Assembly (NCBI RefSeq): GCF_014199205.1
Contig: NZ_JACIJD010000017.1
Location: 27,183 to 91,182, forward strand
Direction: 5' to 3'
DNA: 64,000 nucleotides
DNA from: Muricoccus pecuniae
GTDB taxonomy: Bacteria > Pseudomonadota > Alphaproteobacteria > Acetobacterales > Acetobacteraceae
Of this stretch, positions 56,452-63,949 are shown piece by piece. The notes under the pieces were generated by a model. The model searched no databases and had not been told where the DNA came from. It saw nothing but the letters and a program-made list of their open reading frames with translations. Both the position numbers and the translations under genes were made by a program. Each line of letters opens with the position of its first letter. Position 1 is the first letter of the stretch.

Positions 56452-56907
56452 TCAGCCCGGGGGCTGGCTGGCCGAGGCGGCGAGGAGCGCGGCGCGCATC
56501 CGGTCCAGCTCCGCGCGAAGCCTCTCGGCGCCGGCGGCATCCAGCCCCGTCGCGCCGAGGAGGCAGCGCGGGATGTCGCGCGCCCGCTCGCGCAGCGCAT
56601 CGCCCGCCGGGGTGAGGCGCGCGCGCACCACGCGCTCGTCCAACGTGTCGCGGCTCCGCGCGATTAGCCCGGCCGCTTCCAGCCGCTTCAGCAGCGGTGT
56701 GATCGTGCTCGATTCCAGAAGCAGCCGCTCCCCGATCCCGCCCACTGTCTGCCCGTCCTCGTCCCAGAGGGAGAGCATGACGAGGTATTGCGGATAGGTC
56801 AGGCCCAGCGGCTCAAGCAACGGCTTGTAGACGCGGCCGAGCGCGTGGCTGGCCGCGTAGAGGGAGAAGCAGAGGAGCTCCGCGGGCCGCGGAAGCGGAG
56901 AGGGCAT
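56452..56907 (-). CDS. ohrR: Organic-hydroperoxide-sensing MarR regulator
   Basis: A 151-residue MarR protein from ATG 56907 (a GTG two codons upstream is also possible). The peroxide-sensing Cys lies near the N-terminus in ELLCFSLYAAS, and a second Cys in IPRCLLGA fits the 2-Cys OhrR type. The winged helix has GGIGERLLLESSTITPLLKRLEAAGLI. Oxidation by organic peroxides releases it from DNA. It is divergent from ohr, its standard target, with a dyad in between. Confidence 0.93.
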   Translation of the reverse strand: MPSPLPRPAELLCFSLYAASHALGRVYKPLLEPLGLTYPQYLVMLSLWDEDGQTVGGIGERLLLESSTITPLLKRLEAAGLIARSRDTLDERVVRARLTPAGDALRERARDIPRCLLGATGLDAAGAERLRAELDRMRAALLAASASQPPG

Positions 56908-57003
56908 GGGCACGCCGAACCGTGGAGGAAACCGCTCCTATGTGGGGCAGGGAGCCACGCCGCTCAAGCCAATGCGAGGCCAGCATCACCGAGAAATATT
57001 AGC

Positions 57004-57020
57004 GCGCGATCGAATCGCGC
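57004..57020. promoter_or_regulatory. Candidate OhrR operator between ohrR and ohr
   Basis: GCGCGAT-CGA-ATCGCGC is a perfect 7-bp inverted repeat with a 3-base spacer, 58 bp before the ohr ATG and inside the divergent region. Its location suggests an OhrR site; the sequence is more GC-rich than characterised ones. Confidence 0.5.
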
Positions 57021-57078
57021 TCTATAGGTCTGCGGCATCGCCCCGCGCGCCGGGGCCTGCCCGAGGAGAGCCAGAACC

Positions 57079-57504
57079 ATGTCCGTGAACGTCCTCTACC
57101 GCACCAGCGCCACCGCCACGGGCGGCCGCGACGGCCAGGCCCGCACCGCCGACGGCGCGCTCGAGGTCCGCCTCGCGACCCCGCGCGAGCTGGGCGGGGC
57201 GGGCGGCCCCGGCAACAACCCCGAGCAGCTCTTCGCCGCCGGCTATTCCGCCTGCTTTCTCGGCGCGATGAAGTTCGTCGCCTCCCAAGGCGGCCCCAAG
57301 GTGCCGGAGGGGACGAGCGTGACGGCCGAGGTGGGGATCGGTCCCCGCTCGGCCGGCGGGTTCGGGCTGGAGATCGCGCTCACCATCGCCCTGCCGGGCC
57401 TTCCGCGCGAGGCGGCCGAGGCGCTGGTGGCGGCGGCGCACCAGGTCTGCCCCTACTCCAACGCCACGCGGAACAATGTCGAGGTGGCGCTGAACATCGC
57501 CTGA
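57079..57504 (+). CDS. ohr: Organic hydroperoxide resistance protein
   Basis: A 141-residue Ohr/OsmC-fold peroxidase ([20 protein letters not shown]). The two catalytic cysteines are in [11 protein letters not shown] and [12 protein letters not shown], both conserved, with the Arg in the [10 protein letters not shown] loop region nearby. It reduces organic and lipid hydroperoxides using lipoylated partners. Regulated by the adjacent divergent ohrR. Confidence 0.97.
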   Translation: MSVNVLYRTSATATGGRDGQARTADGALEVRLATPRELGGAGGPGNNPEQLFAAGYSACFLGAMKFVASQGGPKVPEGTSVTAEVGIGPRSAGGFGLEIALTIALPGLPREAAEALVAAAHQVCPYSNATRNNVEVALNIA

Positions 57505-57592
57505 GCGGCGGCGGCCCGGCCGGCCCCCCGGGGGGAAACCCCCCTCGCGGGCGGGCGTTGGCCGTACAAACCAGCCAGGAAGCCCCTTCGCC

Positions 57593-58486
57593 ATGCGCCT
57601 CGACGGACCGGAGAGCCAGAATGTGGAGGACCGGCGCGGGAGCGGTGGCTTCGGTGGCGGCCTCGGGGGGCGGCGCGGGGGTGGCATCGCGGTCGGCGGG
57701 ATCGGCGGCGTGGTGCTGCTGGTCGTCGCCCTGCTCTTCGGCGTCGATCCCTCCGTGATCCTCGGCGGCGGCAGCATGGACCCGGCGCCGCAGCCCGCCC
57801 CGCAGGAGCGGCGCTTCGACCCCGGCCCGGGCGGGCAGGCGCGCGCGCCGGGCGGGGAGGAGGATGCCGGGCGCCGCTTCGTCGGCCAGGTGCTGGGCGA
57901 GACGGAGCGCGTCTGGAACGCGCAGTTCGCCCAGCTCGGCCGCCGCTACGAGGAGCCGGTCCTCGTCCTCTTCTCCGGCGCCACCCAGTCCGGCTGCGGC
58001 GCGGCCCAGGCGCAGACGGGCCCCTTCTACTGCCCCGCCGACCGGCGCGTTTACATCGACCTCGAATTCATGGCCCGCCTCCAGCGCCAGGTCGGCGCGA
58101 CGGGCGATTTCGCGGCCGCCTACATCATCGCCCACGAGGTCGGGCACCACGTGCAGAACCTGCTCGGCGTGCTGCCCCAGGTCCAGCGCGCCCAGGCGCA
58201 GTCCGACAGCACCGAGCGCAACCAGCTCCAGGTCCGGGTGGAGCTCCAGGCGGACTGCCTCGCCGGCATCTGGGCGAACCAGGCCGACCGCGCGCGGGGC
58301 ATCCTGGAGCGCGGCGATATTGAGGAGGGTCTGAACGCCGCCGCCGCCGTGGGCGACGACCGCGTGACGGGCGGGCGCATCCGGCCCGAGAGCTTCACCC
58401 ATGGCAGTTCCCAGCAGCGCGCCCGCTGGTTCCGCCGCGGGCTGGAGAGCGGCGATATCCGGCAGTGCGACACGTTCCAGGGTTGA
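57593..58486 (+). CDS. YpfJ-family neutral zinc metallopeptidase
   Basis: A 297-residue protein. A Gly-rich N-terminus (SGGFGGGLGGRRGGGI) is followed by one membrane helix (GIGGVVLLVVALLF), then a Pro-rich spacer and the peptidase domain. The zinc motif is AAYIIAHEVGHHVQNLLG, and VELQADCLAGIWAN gives the further ligand. Members are membrane-anchored with the catalytic domain in the periplasm; substrates are unknown. It follows ohr by 88 bp. Confidence 0.92.
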   Translation: MRLDGPESQNVEDRRGSGGFGGGLGGRRGGGIAVGGIGGVVLLVVALLFGVDPSVILGGGSMDPAPQPAPQERRFDPGPGGQARAPGGEEDAGRRFVGQVLGETERVWNAQFAQLGRRYEEPVLVLFSGATQSGCGAAQAQTGPFYCPADRRVYIDLEFMARLQRQVGATGDFAAAYIIAHEVGHHVQNLLGVLPQVQRAQAQSDSTERNQLQVRVELQADCLAGIWANQADRARGILERGDIEEGLNAAAAVGDDRVTGGRIRPESFTHGSSQQRARWFRRGLESGDIRQCDTFQG

Positions 58487-58613
58487 CGCTCGCCTCCTGA
58501 ACCGGCCGATGGCGTGGGGCAACGCGCCACGCCGCTCGCGCCAGCCTGAGGATGCCTCCAGCAGTATTTGGATTGCTACGACCGTTCCGGTGATCTGGTG
58601 AGTGGTCCTTTAG
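58487..58613. other. Short intergenic stretch between the zinc peptidase and the IS element
   Basis: No gene seen. Its right end (TA at 58612-58613) is one copy of the insertion-site duplication of the IS5-family element. Confidence 0.5.
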
Positions 58614-58626
58614 GTTTTGTGGACAC

Positions 58627-58989
58627 TTACCTGAGCCACAGGACGGTGGCGGCGAGGGTGACGACGGCGAGGTAGTTCCTTGCGGTTTTTTCGTAGCGCG
58701 TAGCAACGCGGTGGAACTGCTTGAGCTTGGAGAAGCAGCACTCGATCAGGTGGCGCTGGGCGTAGAGGTGCTTGTCGAGCGGGTACTTGCGGGCGCGGGA
58801 CGGGTTGTTGGGGATAACGGCGACCGCGCCTTTGGCGGCGATGGCTCTTCGTAGGGGATCGGCATCGTAAGCGGCATCGGCCATGATGACCTCAGCGGGC
58901 AGGCCCTCGATCAGCGTGTGGGCCTGCGGGCAGTCGCCGCGCTGGCCACCGGTCAGGAGGAAGCGCACCGGTGCACCAAGGCCACGCAC
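58627..58989 (-). CDS. IS5-family transposase, C-terminal frame (orfB)
   Basis: The frame given starts at the first in-frame start codon, but coding continues upstream to the slippery run at 59051-59060, where it reads GGSEDQALGRSRGGLSTKLH, the usual IS5 sequence after a -1 shift. The DDE domain continues with FLLTGGQRGDCPQA, ADAAYDADPLRRAI (second Asp) and HLIECCFSKLKQFHRVATRYEK (catalytic Glu). On its own it is unlikely to be a functional protein. Confidence 0.88.
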   Translation of the reverse strand: MRGLGAPVRFLLTGGQRGDCPQAHTLIEGLPAEVIMADAAYDADPLRRAIAAKGAVAVIPNNPSRARKYPLDKHLYAQRHLIECCFSKLKQFHRVATRYEKTARNYLAVVTLAATVLWLR

Positions 58990-59009
58990 GGCCAGGTGTA
59001 GCTTGGTGC

Positions 59010-59405
59010 TCAGACCTCCGCGGGAGCGGCCAAGGGCCTGATCTTCAGATCCCCCTTTTTGGCGCCGGCGGCGTGCTGGTGGGCGCGGATGATGGTGCTG
59101 TCCACGATCAGGTACTCGAAGTCAGGATCGTCCGACATCCTCTCGAAGAGGCGGTGCCAGATGCTCTTCTCGCTCCAGCGGCTGAAGCGGCGAAAGGTGC
59201 TGTTCCAGTCGCCGAACACCTCAGGCAGATCGCGCCAGGGCGCACCCGTGCGCACGATCCACAACACGCCCTCAACAAACATGCGGTTGTCACGCCCGGT
59301 CGAGCCCTTCTGGTTAGGCCGCCCGATGATCAGCGGTGCCATCCGCTCCCACGCCGCATCGCTCAGCACCAGCCGGTCCAACACGCCCAAGGCCGCCTCC
59401 CCCAA
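59010..59405 (-). CDS. IS5-family transposase, N-terminal frame (orfA)
   Basis: Up to 131 residues with the IS5 N-terminal DUF4096 pattern: WERMAPLIIGRPNQKGSTGRDNRMFVEGVLWIVRTGAPWRDLP and then the first DDE Asp in YLIVDSTIIRAHQHAAGAKKG. The start is uncertain (TTG at 59405 or a later GTG/ATG). Ribosomes slipping by -1 at AAAAAGGGGG would fuse it to orfB. Confidence 0.88.
   Translation of the reverse strand: MGEAALGVLDRLVLSDAAWERMAPLIIGRPNQKGSTGRDNRMFVEGVLWIVRTGAPWRDLPEVFGDWNSTFRRFSRWSEKSIWHRLFERMSDDPDFEYLIVDSTIIRAHQHAAGAKKGDLKIRPLAAPAEV
59051..59060 (-). other. Probable -1 programmed frameshift site in the IS5 transposase
   Basis: On the minus strand AAAAAGGGGG follows the codons for AHQHAAG. 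Reading -1 from here replaces the short orfA tail with GGSEDQALGRSRGG, continuous with orfB, exactly as in other IS427-group elements. Confidence 0.7.
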
Positions 59406-59460
59406 GGCAGCCTTGAATCATGTAAAGATCAGGTCCGGAACCCCCAAGTGTCCACAGAAC

Positions 59461-60786
59461 CTAGCCGACCAGCCTTGGGTCAAGTCCATACTGCGCCGGA
59501 GCCCCGAGATGATCGCGCAGGGTCGCGCTTTCATATTCAGTGTGGAAGAGGCCGCGCCGCTGCAGGATCGGCACGACCTCGTCAGCGAACGCATCCATAC
59601 CGTCCTGGTAGACATCGATCATAATCCAGAAGCCATCGGCGGCCCCGGCTTCGAACCATTCCTGCATATGGTCGGCCACTGCGACCCCCGGGCCGGCGAT
59701 CACAGGATGATAGTCGATTACACCATGTGCGATGACATCGCGCAGGCTCCAGCCTTCGCGAGCGATCTTCAGCGCGTTTTTCGACCGTGGATCGTGCGGG
59801 GAGGGTCGCGCTGCGGCGAGTTGCTGCGGCGAAAGCGGTTGTTCAAGGTGGCCAATGTCGAGCCTTATACCCAGCATTTGCTGCAAATAGGCAACGCGCT
59901 CCTCGAATTTGCCTTCGGTGAGGGCAATGCGCCGGTCGAGCGCCGCGCGTCGCGTCGGTGCGATCGTCGGCATGACGCCTGCGAAAAACTTTACTTCGTC
60001 AGGGTCGCGACCGTTCCGTGCCGCCGCCTCGCGCAACGCTACGCGTTGAGCGCGTGCATCGTCGATGGTCCACACCGCGCCGGCGACACCGTTGGCATAT
60101 CGCCCGGCGACCTCAAGTCCCGCGCTACCACCGCCAGCTTGAAAGATAACAGGCTGCCCCTGCTCGGAGGGCGGGATCGGCAGCGGACCGCGCGATGCTA
60201 CGTGCCGCCCGCGGAGATTGACCGGCTGGACCTTGGCAGCGTCGGCAAAGCGGCCGGATGCCTGATCATGAACCCAGGCGTCACGACCCCAGCTCCCCCA
60301 CAATGCCTGCACGATCTGCACCGTCTCGTGCAGCCGCTCGTATTTTTCCTGCCGGGGAGGCAGCGGGTGGCTGAAGTTGGCCGCGACTGTAGGATCGCTC
60401 ATCGGCACTGCGTTCCAACCAGCGCGTCCATGGCTGATGATGTCCAGCGCCTTGAACTGGCGTGCGATCGTGAACGGCTCGGCAAAGGTCGTCGCGCCTG
60501 TGGCGACAAGGCCAATGCGCTTGGTCTCGCGCGCGATCGCGGTAAGGGTGAGCAGCGGGTCCAGCGCCATCATGACGGACTCGCGTTCGATATCCTCACG
60601 CAACGCCGGGAAGTCCGGCAGGAACAGGAAGTGCAGCAGCCCGCGCTCGGCGACCTGGGCGAAGCGCACGAGCTGGTCGATGTCGGTCCATGCGGTCGGG
60701 TCAACGCCCGGCATACGCCACGCGCCCTGTTGCGTGCCGTAGGCGCTCATGAGGACAGTTCCTATTATCATCTTGCGGTTCGACAC
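59461..60786 (-). CDS. NtaA/SnaA/DszA-family FMN-dependent monooxygenase
   Basis: A 441-residue class C flavin monooxygenase of the bacterial luciferase superfamily. It opens with MIIGTVLMSAYGTQQGAWRMPG, and has HFLFLPDFPALRED, GLVATGATTFAEPF, KALDIISHGRAGWNAVPMSDP and RGPLPIPPSEQGQPVIFQAGGG, all typical of the nitrilotriacetate/dibenzothiophene-sulfone monooxygenase group. The GTG at 60786 has GAGAAGG just upstream. It uses FMNH2 from a separate reductase to oxidise a small organic, often N- or S-containing, compound. The IS inserted exactly at the stop: TAG is formed by the target TA plus the first IS base. It follows the MarR gene by 90 bp. Confidence 0.9.
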   Translation of the reverse strand: MSNRKMIIGTVLMSAYGTQQGAWRMPGVDPTAWTDIDQLVRFAQVAERGLLHFLFLPDFPALREDIERESVMMALDPLLTLTAIARETKRIGLVATGATTFAEPFTIARQFKALDIISHGRAGWNAVPMSDPTVAANFSHPLPPRQEKYERLHETVQIVQALWGSWGRDAWVHDQASGRFADAAKVQPVNLRGRHVASRGPLPIPPSEQGQPVIFQAGGGSAGLEVAGRYANGVAGAVWTIDDARAQRVALREAAARNGRDPDEVKFFAGVMPTIAPTRRAALDRRIALTEGKFEERVAYLQQMLGIRLDIGHLEQPLSPQQLAAARPSPHDPRSKNALKIAREGWSLRDVIAHGVIDYHPVIAGPGVAVADHMQEWFEAGAADGFWIMIDVYQDGMDAFADEVVPILQRRGLFHTEYESATLRDHLGAPAQYGLDPRLVG

Positions 60787-60876
60787 GGCACCTTCTCTTT
60801 TGACGGGTGCGTATCCGCGGAGATCGTCCGGGATTGCTGCTATTGTGGGTGCGCTGCGTCAGCCGCGGCATTCGAC

Positions 60877-61356
60877 TTACGGCCTTGCCTGCAAAACGCG
60901 CTCGATGCTGGCTTTGTCGCCGTCGGAGCTGGCCAGCGTTTCAAGCGTCCGGCGCAGGCTTTCCGCATCTGCGTCCGTAAGCTGGCAGGCAGATATGATC
61001 TGACCGGCCACCCCCCTCACCGCCTCCTCGGTCGCGTGACCGGCAGGGGTGAGATCGACCAGAACCCGACGTTCATCGCCTGTGTCCCGCGTGCGGGTGA
61101 CTAAGCCAGCGGCTTCAAGGCGCTTTACCAGCGGAGTGATGGTGCCCGTATCCATGCCGAGCTGAGTACCAAGCGCCCCAACCCCGATCGGCGCGCCATC
61201 CAGCAGCGCGATCATCGCCAGATATTGTGGAAACGTCAGTCCCAGCGGTTCCAGAAACGGCTTGTGCATCCGCGACACTCGGCTGGCCGCGCCATACAGG
61301 GCGAAAGACAGCTGCTTCTCGAGTTCACGTCTTGCTTCGGTAGGTGAAAAAACCAT
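60877..61356 (-). CDS. MarR-family regulator, OhrR-like but without the sensing cysteine
   Basis: A 159-residue protein from ATG 61356 (MVFSPTEARRELEKQL). It aligns along its length with the ohrR at 56452-56907: KPFLEPLGLTFPQYLAMIALL and GTITPLVKRLEAAGLVTRTRD match closely. At the position of the OhrR peroxidatic Cys it has Ser (KQLSFALYGAAS), leaving one Cys in IISACQLT. It probably senses a different ligand, such as a substrate of the flanking enzymes. It is divergent from the nitroreductase gene, with a dyad between them. Confidence 0.9.
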   Translation of the reverse strand: MVFSPTEARRELEKQLSFALYGAASRVSRMHKPFLEPLGLTFPQYLAMIALLDGAPIGVGALGTQLGMDTGTITPLVKRLEAAGLVTRTRDTGDERRVLVDLTPAGHATEEAVRGVAGQIISACQLTDADAESLRRTLETLASSDGDKASIERVLQARP

Positions 61357-61386
61357 GCGAAGACCCTCTGGTACGCTTGTGTCTTG

Positions 61387-61402
61387 CGCACTAGATAGTG
61401 CG
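61387..61402. promoter_or_regulatory. Candidate MarR operator
   Basis: CGCACTA-GA-TAGTGCG is a perfect 7-bp inverted repeat with a 2-base centre in the 94-bp gap between the divergent MarR and nitroreductase genes. MarR dimers bind palindromes of this size. Confidence 0.55.
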
Positions 61403-61450
61403 TCTCCCCGGCAGATGGAAGCAGTCGGTGCTGCATCGCCACAGTTGCCA

Positions 61451-62143
61451 ATGGAGACGATTTCAGTGTCTGAAACCAAGCTGTTCCATGACGTCCTGCG
61501 CGAGCGCCATTCGGTTCGAAGCTTTCTGCCCGATCCGGTGCCGGAGGAGGTGATCCGGTCCGTGCTCGAAGACGCGCAACTCGCACCTTCAAACTGCAAC
61601 ACGCAGCCCTGGCAGATGCATATCGTGTCCGGCACGAAGCGCGATGCGCTCAGCAAAGCGATGCTCGCAGATGACGATGTCGGGCGATACACGATGGACT
61701 TCAGCTTCAGCACCAGCGACTTCGATGGCGTCTACAAGCAGCGTTCCAAGGATCAGGGCGCCGCTTATTACAATGCGATCGGGGTCGCCAGAGAGGCGAG
61801 CGAGGATCGCCGCACCGCAGCGCGGCTCAACCTGAGCTTCTTTGGCGCACCTCATGCTGCATTCCTGTTCATGCCGAGCGTCGGCGACAATGTGCGCGTG
61901 GCCGGCGACCTCGGCATGTACGGCCAGACGTTCCTGCTCTCGCTCACTGCCCACGGGCTTGGTGGTATCCCGCAGACCATGCTCGGCTACCATGCCGATA
62001 CCGTCCGCGACGTGCTCGGCATAGATCCGGCTCTCAAGCTGCTGTTCGGCATCTCGTTCGGCTATCCCAACACGACGCATGCCGCCAACAAGTACAGGAT
62101 CGGCAAGGCTCCGCTCGAAGAGACTGTTACCTTCCACCATTGA
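61451..62143 (+). CDS. Nitroreductase-family flavoprotein
   Basis: A 230-residue nitroreductase fold. It opens with LFHDVLRERHSVRSFLPDPVPEEVI, whose Arg-His-Ser-x-Arg binds the FMN phosphate, then LAPSNCNTQPWQMHIVSG, a central GMYGQTFLLSLTAHGLGGIPQ and FGISFGYPN. Start ATG 61451 is chosen by alignment; ATG 61415 is an alternative. It may reduce a nitro-compound or quinone, or supply reduced FMN to the two neighbouring monooxygenases. It is divergent from the MarR gene. Confidence 0.88.
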   Translation: METISVSETKLFHDVLRERHSVRSFLPDPVPEEVIRSVLEDAQLAPSNCNTQPWQMHIVSGTKRDALSKAMLADDDVGRYTMDFSFSTSDFDGVYKQRSKDQGAAYYNAIGVAREASEDRRTAARLNLSFFGAPHAAFLFMPSVGDNVRVAGDLGMYGQTFLLSLTAHGLGGIPQTMLGYHADTVRDVLGIDPALKLLFGISFGYPNTTHAANKYRIGKAPLEETVTFHH

Positions 62144-62309
62144 CCGCTTAGTATTGCTGACGATCTCCAAAGATAAGCAGGCGCTGGCATTACTGAAATC
62201 TATACGGCGTGATTTGCGGAGCTTTACATTAGCTCACACAAACGATGTGCATTGATTGGTCAAGCTAATGCCGTCGCACTTGCGGAAACACTTGGAGTTT
62301 TAGAAGCAT
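62144..62309. other. AT-richer intergenic region upstream of the second monooxygenase
   Basis: No gene. Base composition is less GC-rich than the core genome. The length allows an independent promoter for the downstream monooxygenase; TTTACATTAGCTCACAC at 62222-62238 is the most promoter-like stretch, but no confident -10/-35 pair is called. Confidence 0.4.
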
Positions 62310-63629
62310 ATGAACTTGGGCATCGCTCTTGGTGAAAGCTTTGGTGTGCATCCCGGGGCATGGCGGATGCCCGGAGCAGACCCGTTGGCCTACACCAACG
62401 TCGATGTGGCGGTGCGCAGCGCCCGCGCTGCCGAACGCGGCGGGCTAGACTTCGTGTTCTTCCCCGATCGCGTCTTTCTGCACGGTGATCTTTCTGCTTC
62501 GCCGCCCATGTTCTCGATGGAGCCGCTGCTGATCCTCACGGCGGTAGCCCGCGAGACCAGCCGGATCGGATTGGTTCCCTCGGTCTCGACCTCGTTCAAC
62601 GAACCTTACGCGTTGGCACGTCAGCTGCGCGCGCTCGACGTGATAAGCCATGGGCGGGCGGGCTGGAATGCCATTCCCAGCTACGAGCCCGAGGCATTCG
62701 CCAATTACGGAAAGCCGCTCCCCCAAGGCAACGAGAAATACGAGCGCCTCCACGAGGTCATTCAGATCACCCAGGCCTTGTGGGGCAGTTGGAAGCGGGA
62801 GGCTGGACAACCCGACCCGCAGGCGGGCCGGTTCGCGGATATGGCCCACATCAAGCCCGTGAACCTGCAAGGGCGCCACGTCGCCGCGCGCGGCCCAATT
62901 CAGATCCCCCCGTCCGAACAAGGCCAGCCCGTGATCTTTATGCCCGTGGCGAGCAATCGTGGTCTGCAACCCCTGGGGATGTATGCCAACGGCATCATCG
63001 CCATGCCCATGACCATGGAGGAGAGCCGTACCCAGCGGCAGATCGTCCACAGGTCGGCTATACAGGCGGGCCGCACTGCCGACGACATTCGGTTCGTGCC
63101 CTTCATCGGCTTCGGCCTTGGCGCTAGCAAGCGCGAGGCGCTGGACCGGCGCCGCGTGCTGGAAGACCGCATAGATCTGGCGCCGCGTCTGGCACGACTG
63201 TCGATGATGCTGGGCGCCAGACTGGACCCTCAACGCGCTGAGGAACCGCTGGCTACCGCTCAGATCGACGCATTGCGCCCGCATTCTGCGATCCCTCGTT
63301 CGGCAGAGGCTGTCGCACTGGCTCGCGAAGGATGGTCCCCGCGCGATGTCATCGCCCACGGCGTCCTGGATCCCAATCCGGGCCTGGTGGGAACGCCCGA
63401 TGAGGCGGCGGATCTTTTGCAGAAGTGGTTCGAGGCAGGGGTCTGCGACGGGTTCACCATTGTCCCCGACGACCAGCAGGACAGCATCGATGCCTTTGTA
63501 GACGAGGTGGTGCCCATCCTGCGCCGTCGCGGGCTTCGCCCCGCCGACTATCGCGGCGCTACCTTGCGTGATCACCTTGGCCTTCCCGAACAGTTGGGGA
63601 TTGATCCTCGGCTCTCCTCCTCTACCTGA
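62310..63629 (+). CDS. NtaA/SnaA/DszA-family FMN-dependent monooxygenase
   Basis: A 439-residue paralogue of the monooxygenase at 59461-60786, sharing GAWRMPG, DVISHGRAGWNAIPS, GRHVAARGPIQIPPSEQGQPVIF, the REGWSPRDVIAHG segment and the RGATLRDHLG ending. It starts at ATG 62310 and reads MNLGIALGESFGVHPGAW. Differences in the substrate loop (VFFPDRVFLHGDLSASPPMF) suggest a different or second-step substrate. It lies 166 bp after the nitroreductase gene on the same strand and completes a symmetrical divergent cassette. Confidence 0.9.
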   Translation: MNLGIALGESFGVHPGAWRMPGADPLAYTNVDVAVRSARAAERGGLDFVFFPDRVFLHGDLSASPPMFSMEPLLILTAVARETSRIGLVPSVSTSFNEPYALARQLRALDVISHGRAGWNAIPSYEPEAFANYGKPLPQGNEKYERLHEVIQITQALWGSWKREAGQPDPQAGRFADMAHIKPVNLQGRHVAARGPIQIPPSEQGQPVIFMPVASNRGLQPLGMYANGIIAMPMTMEESRTQRQIVHRSAIQAGRTADDIRFVPFIGFGLGASKREALDRRRVLEDRIDLAPRLARLSMMLGARLDPQRAEEPLATAQIDALRPHSAIPRSAEAVALAREGWSPRDVIAHGVLDPNPGLVGTPDEAADLLQKWFEAGVCDGFTIVPDDQQDSIDAFVDEVVPILRRRGLRPADYRGATLRDHLGLPEQLGIDPRLSSST

Positions 63630-63949
63630 AGCGGTCCGCCGTTGAACGCGCTTCCTCAACCGGATCCGATGGTAGCGGACGTGATCATGGCTCCGACAGA
63701 TCACTCGGGCAGATAGATGTTCTCGATTGCTGGATCATCGACGTATCGTGGGCAGCCTTCCGCGTTCCCGATCAACCATCGTTTTCGGGACAGGTTGGGG
63801 ACACCCGCTTAACGAGGTGAGAGGCTGAGTAGGAGGTAGGAGCACGCAAATCCTTCGATCGTGCCCCGAGGCGTGGTGTAGGATCGGTGTGACCCTCCCC
63901 TGTAATGGTGGACACCTCGGATAAGCTCCTGAGGGAGCGAGGTGTGCTG
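63630..63949. other. Intergenic region between the monooxygenase and the IS3-type element
   Basis: About 320 bp with no supported gene on either strand. A likely left end of the IS3-type element begins near 63901 (TGTAATGGTGGACACC). Confidence 0.5.

Larger units (their letters stand above)
58614..59461 (-). mobile_element. Complete IS5-family (IS427-group) insertion sequence, 848 bp
   Basis: The ends are 16-bp inverted repeats differing at one base: GGTTTTGTGGACACTT at 58614-58629 and GGTTCTGTGGACACTT read inward from 59461-59446. A TA dinucleotide is duplicated on both sides (58612-58613 and 59462-59463). The transposase is encoded in two frames on the minus strand joined by an A5G5 slippery run. 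The intact ends and short clear target duplication suggest recent insertion. Confidence 0.93.
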
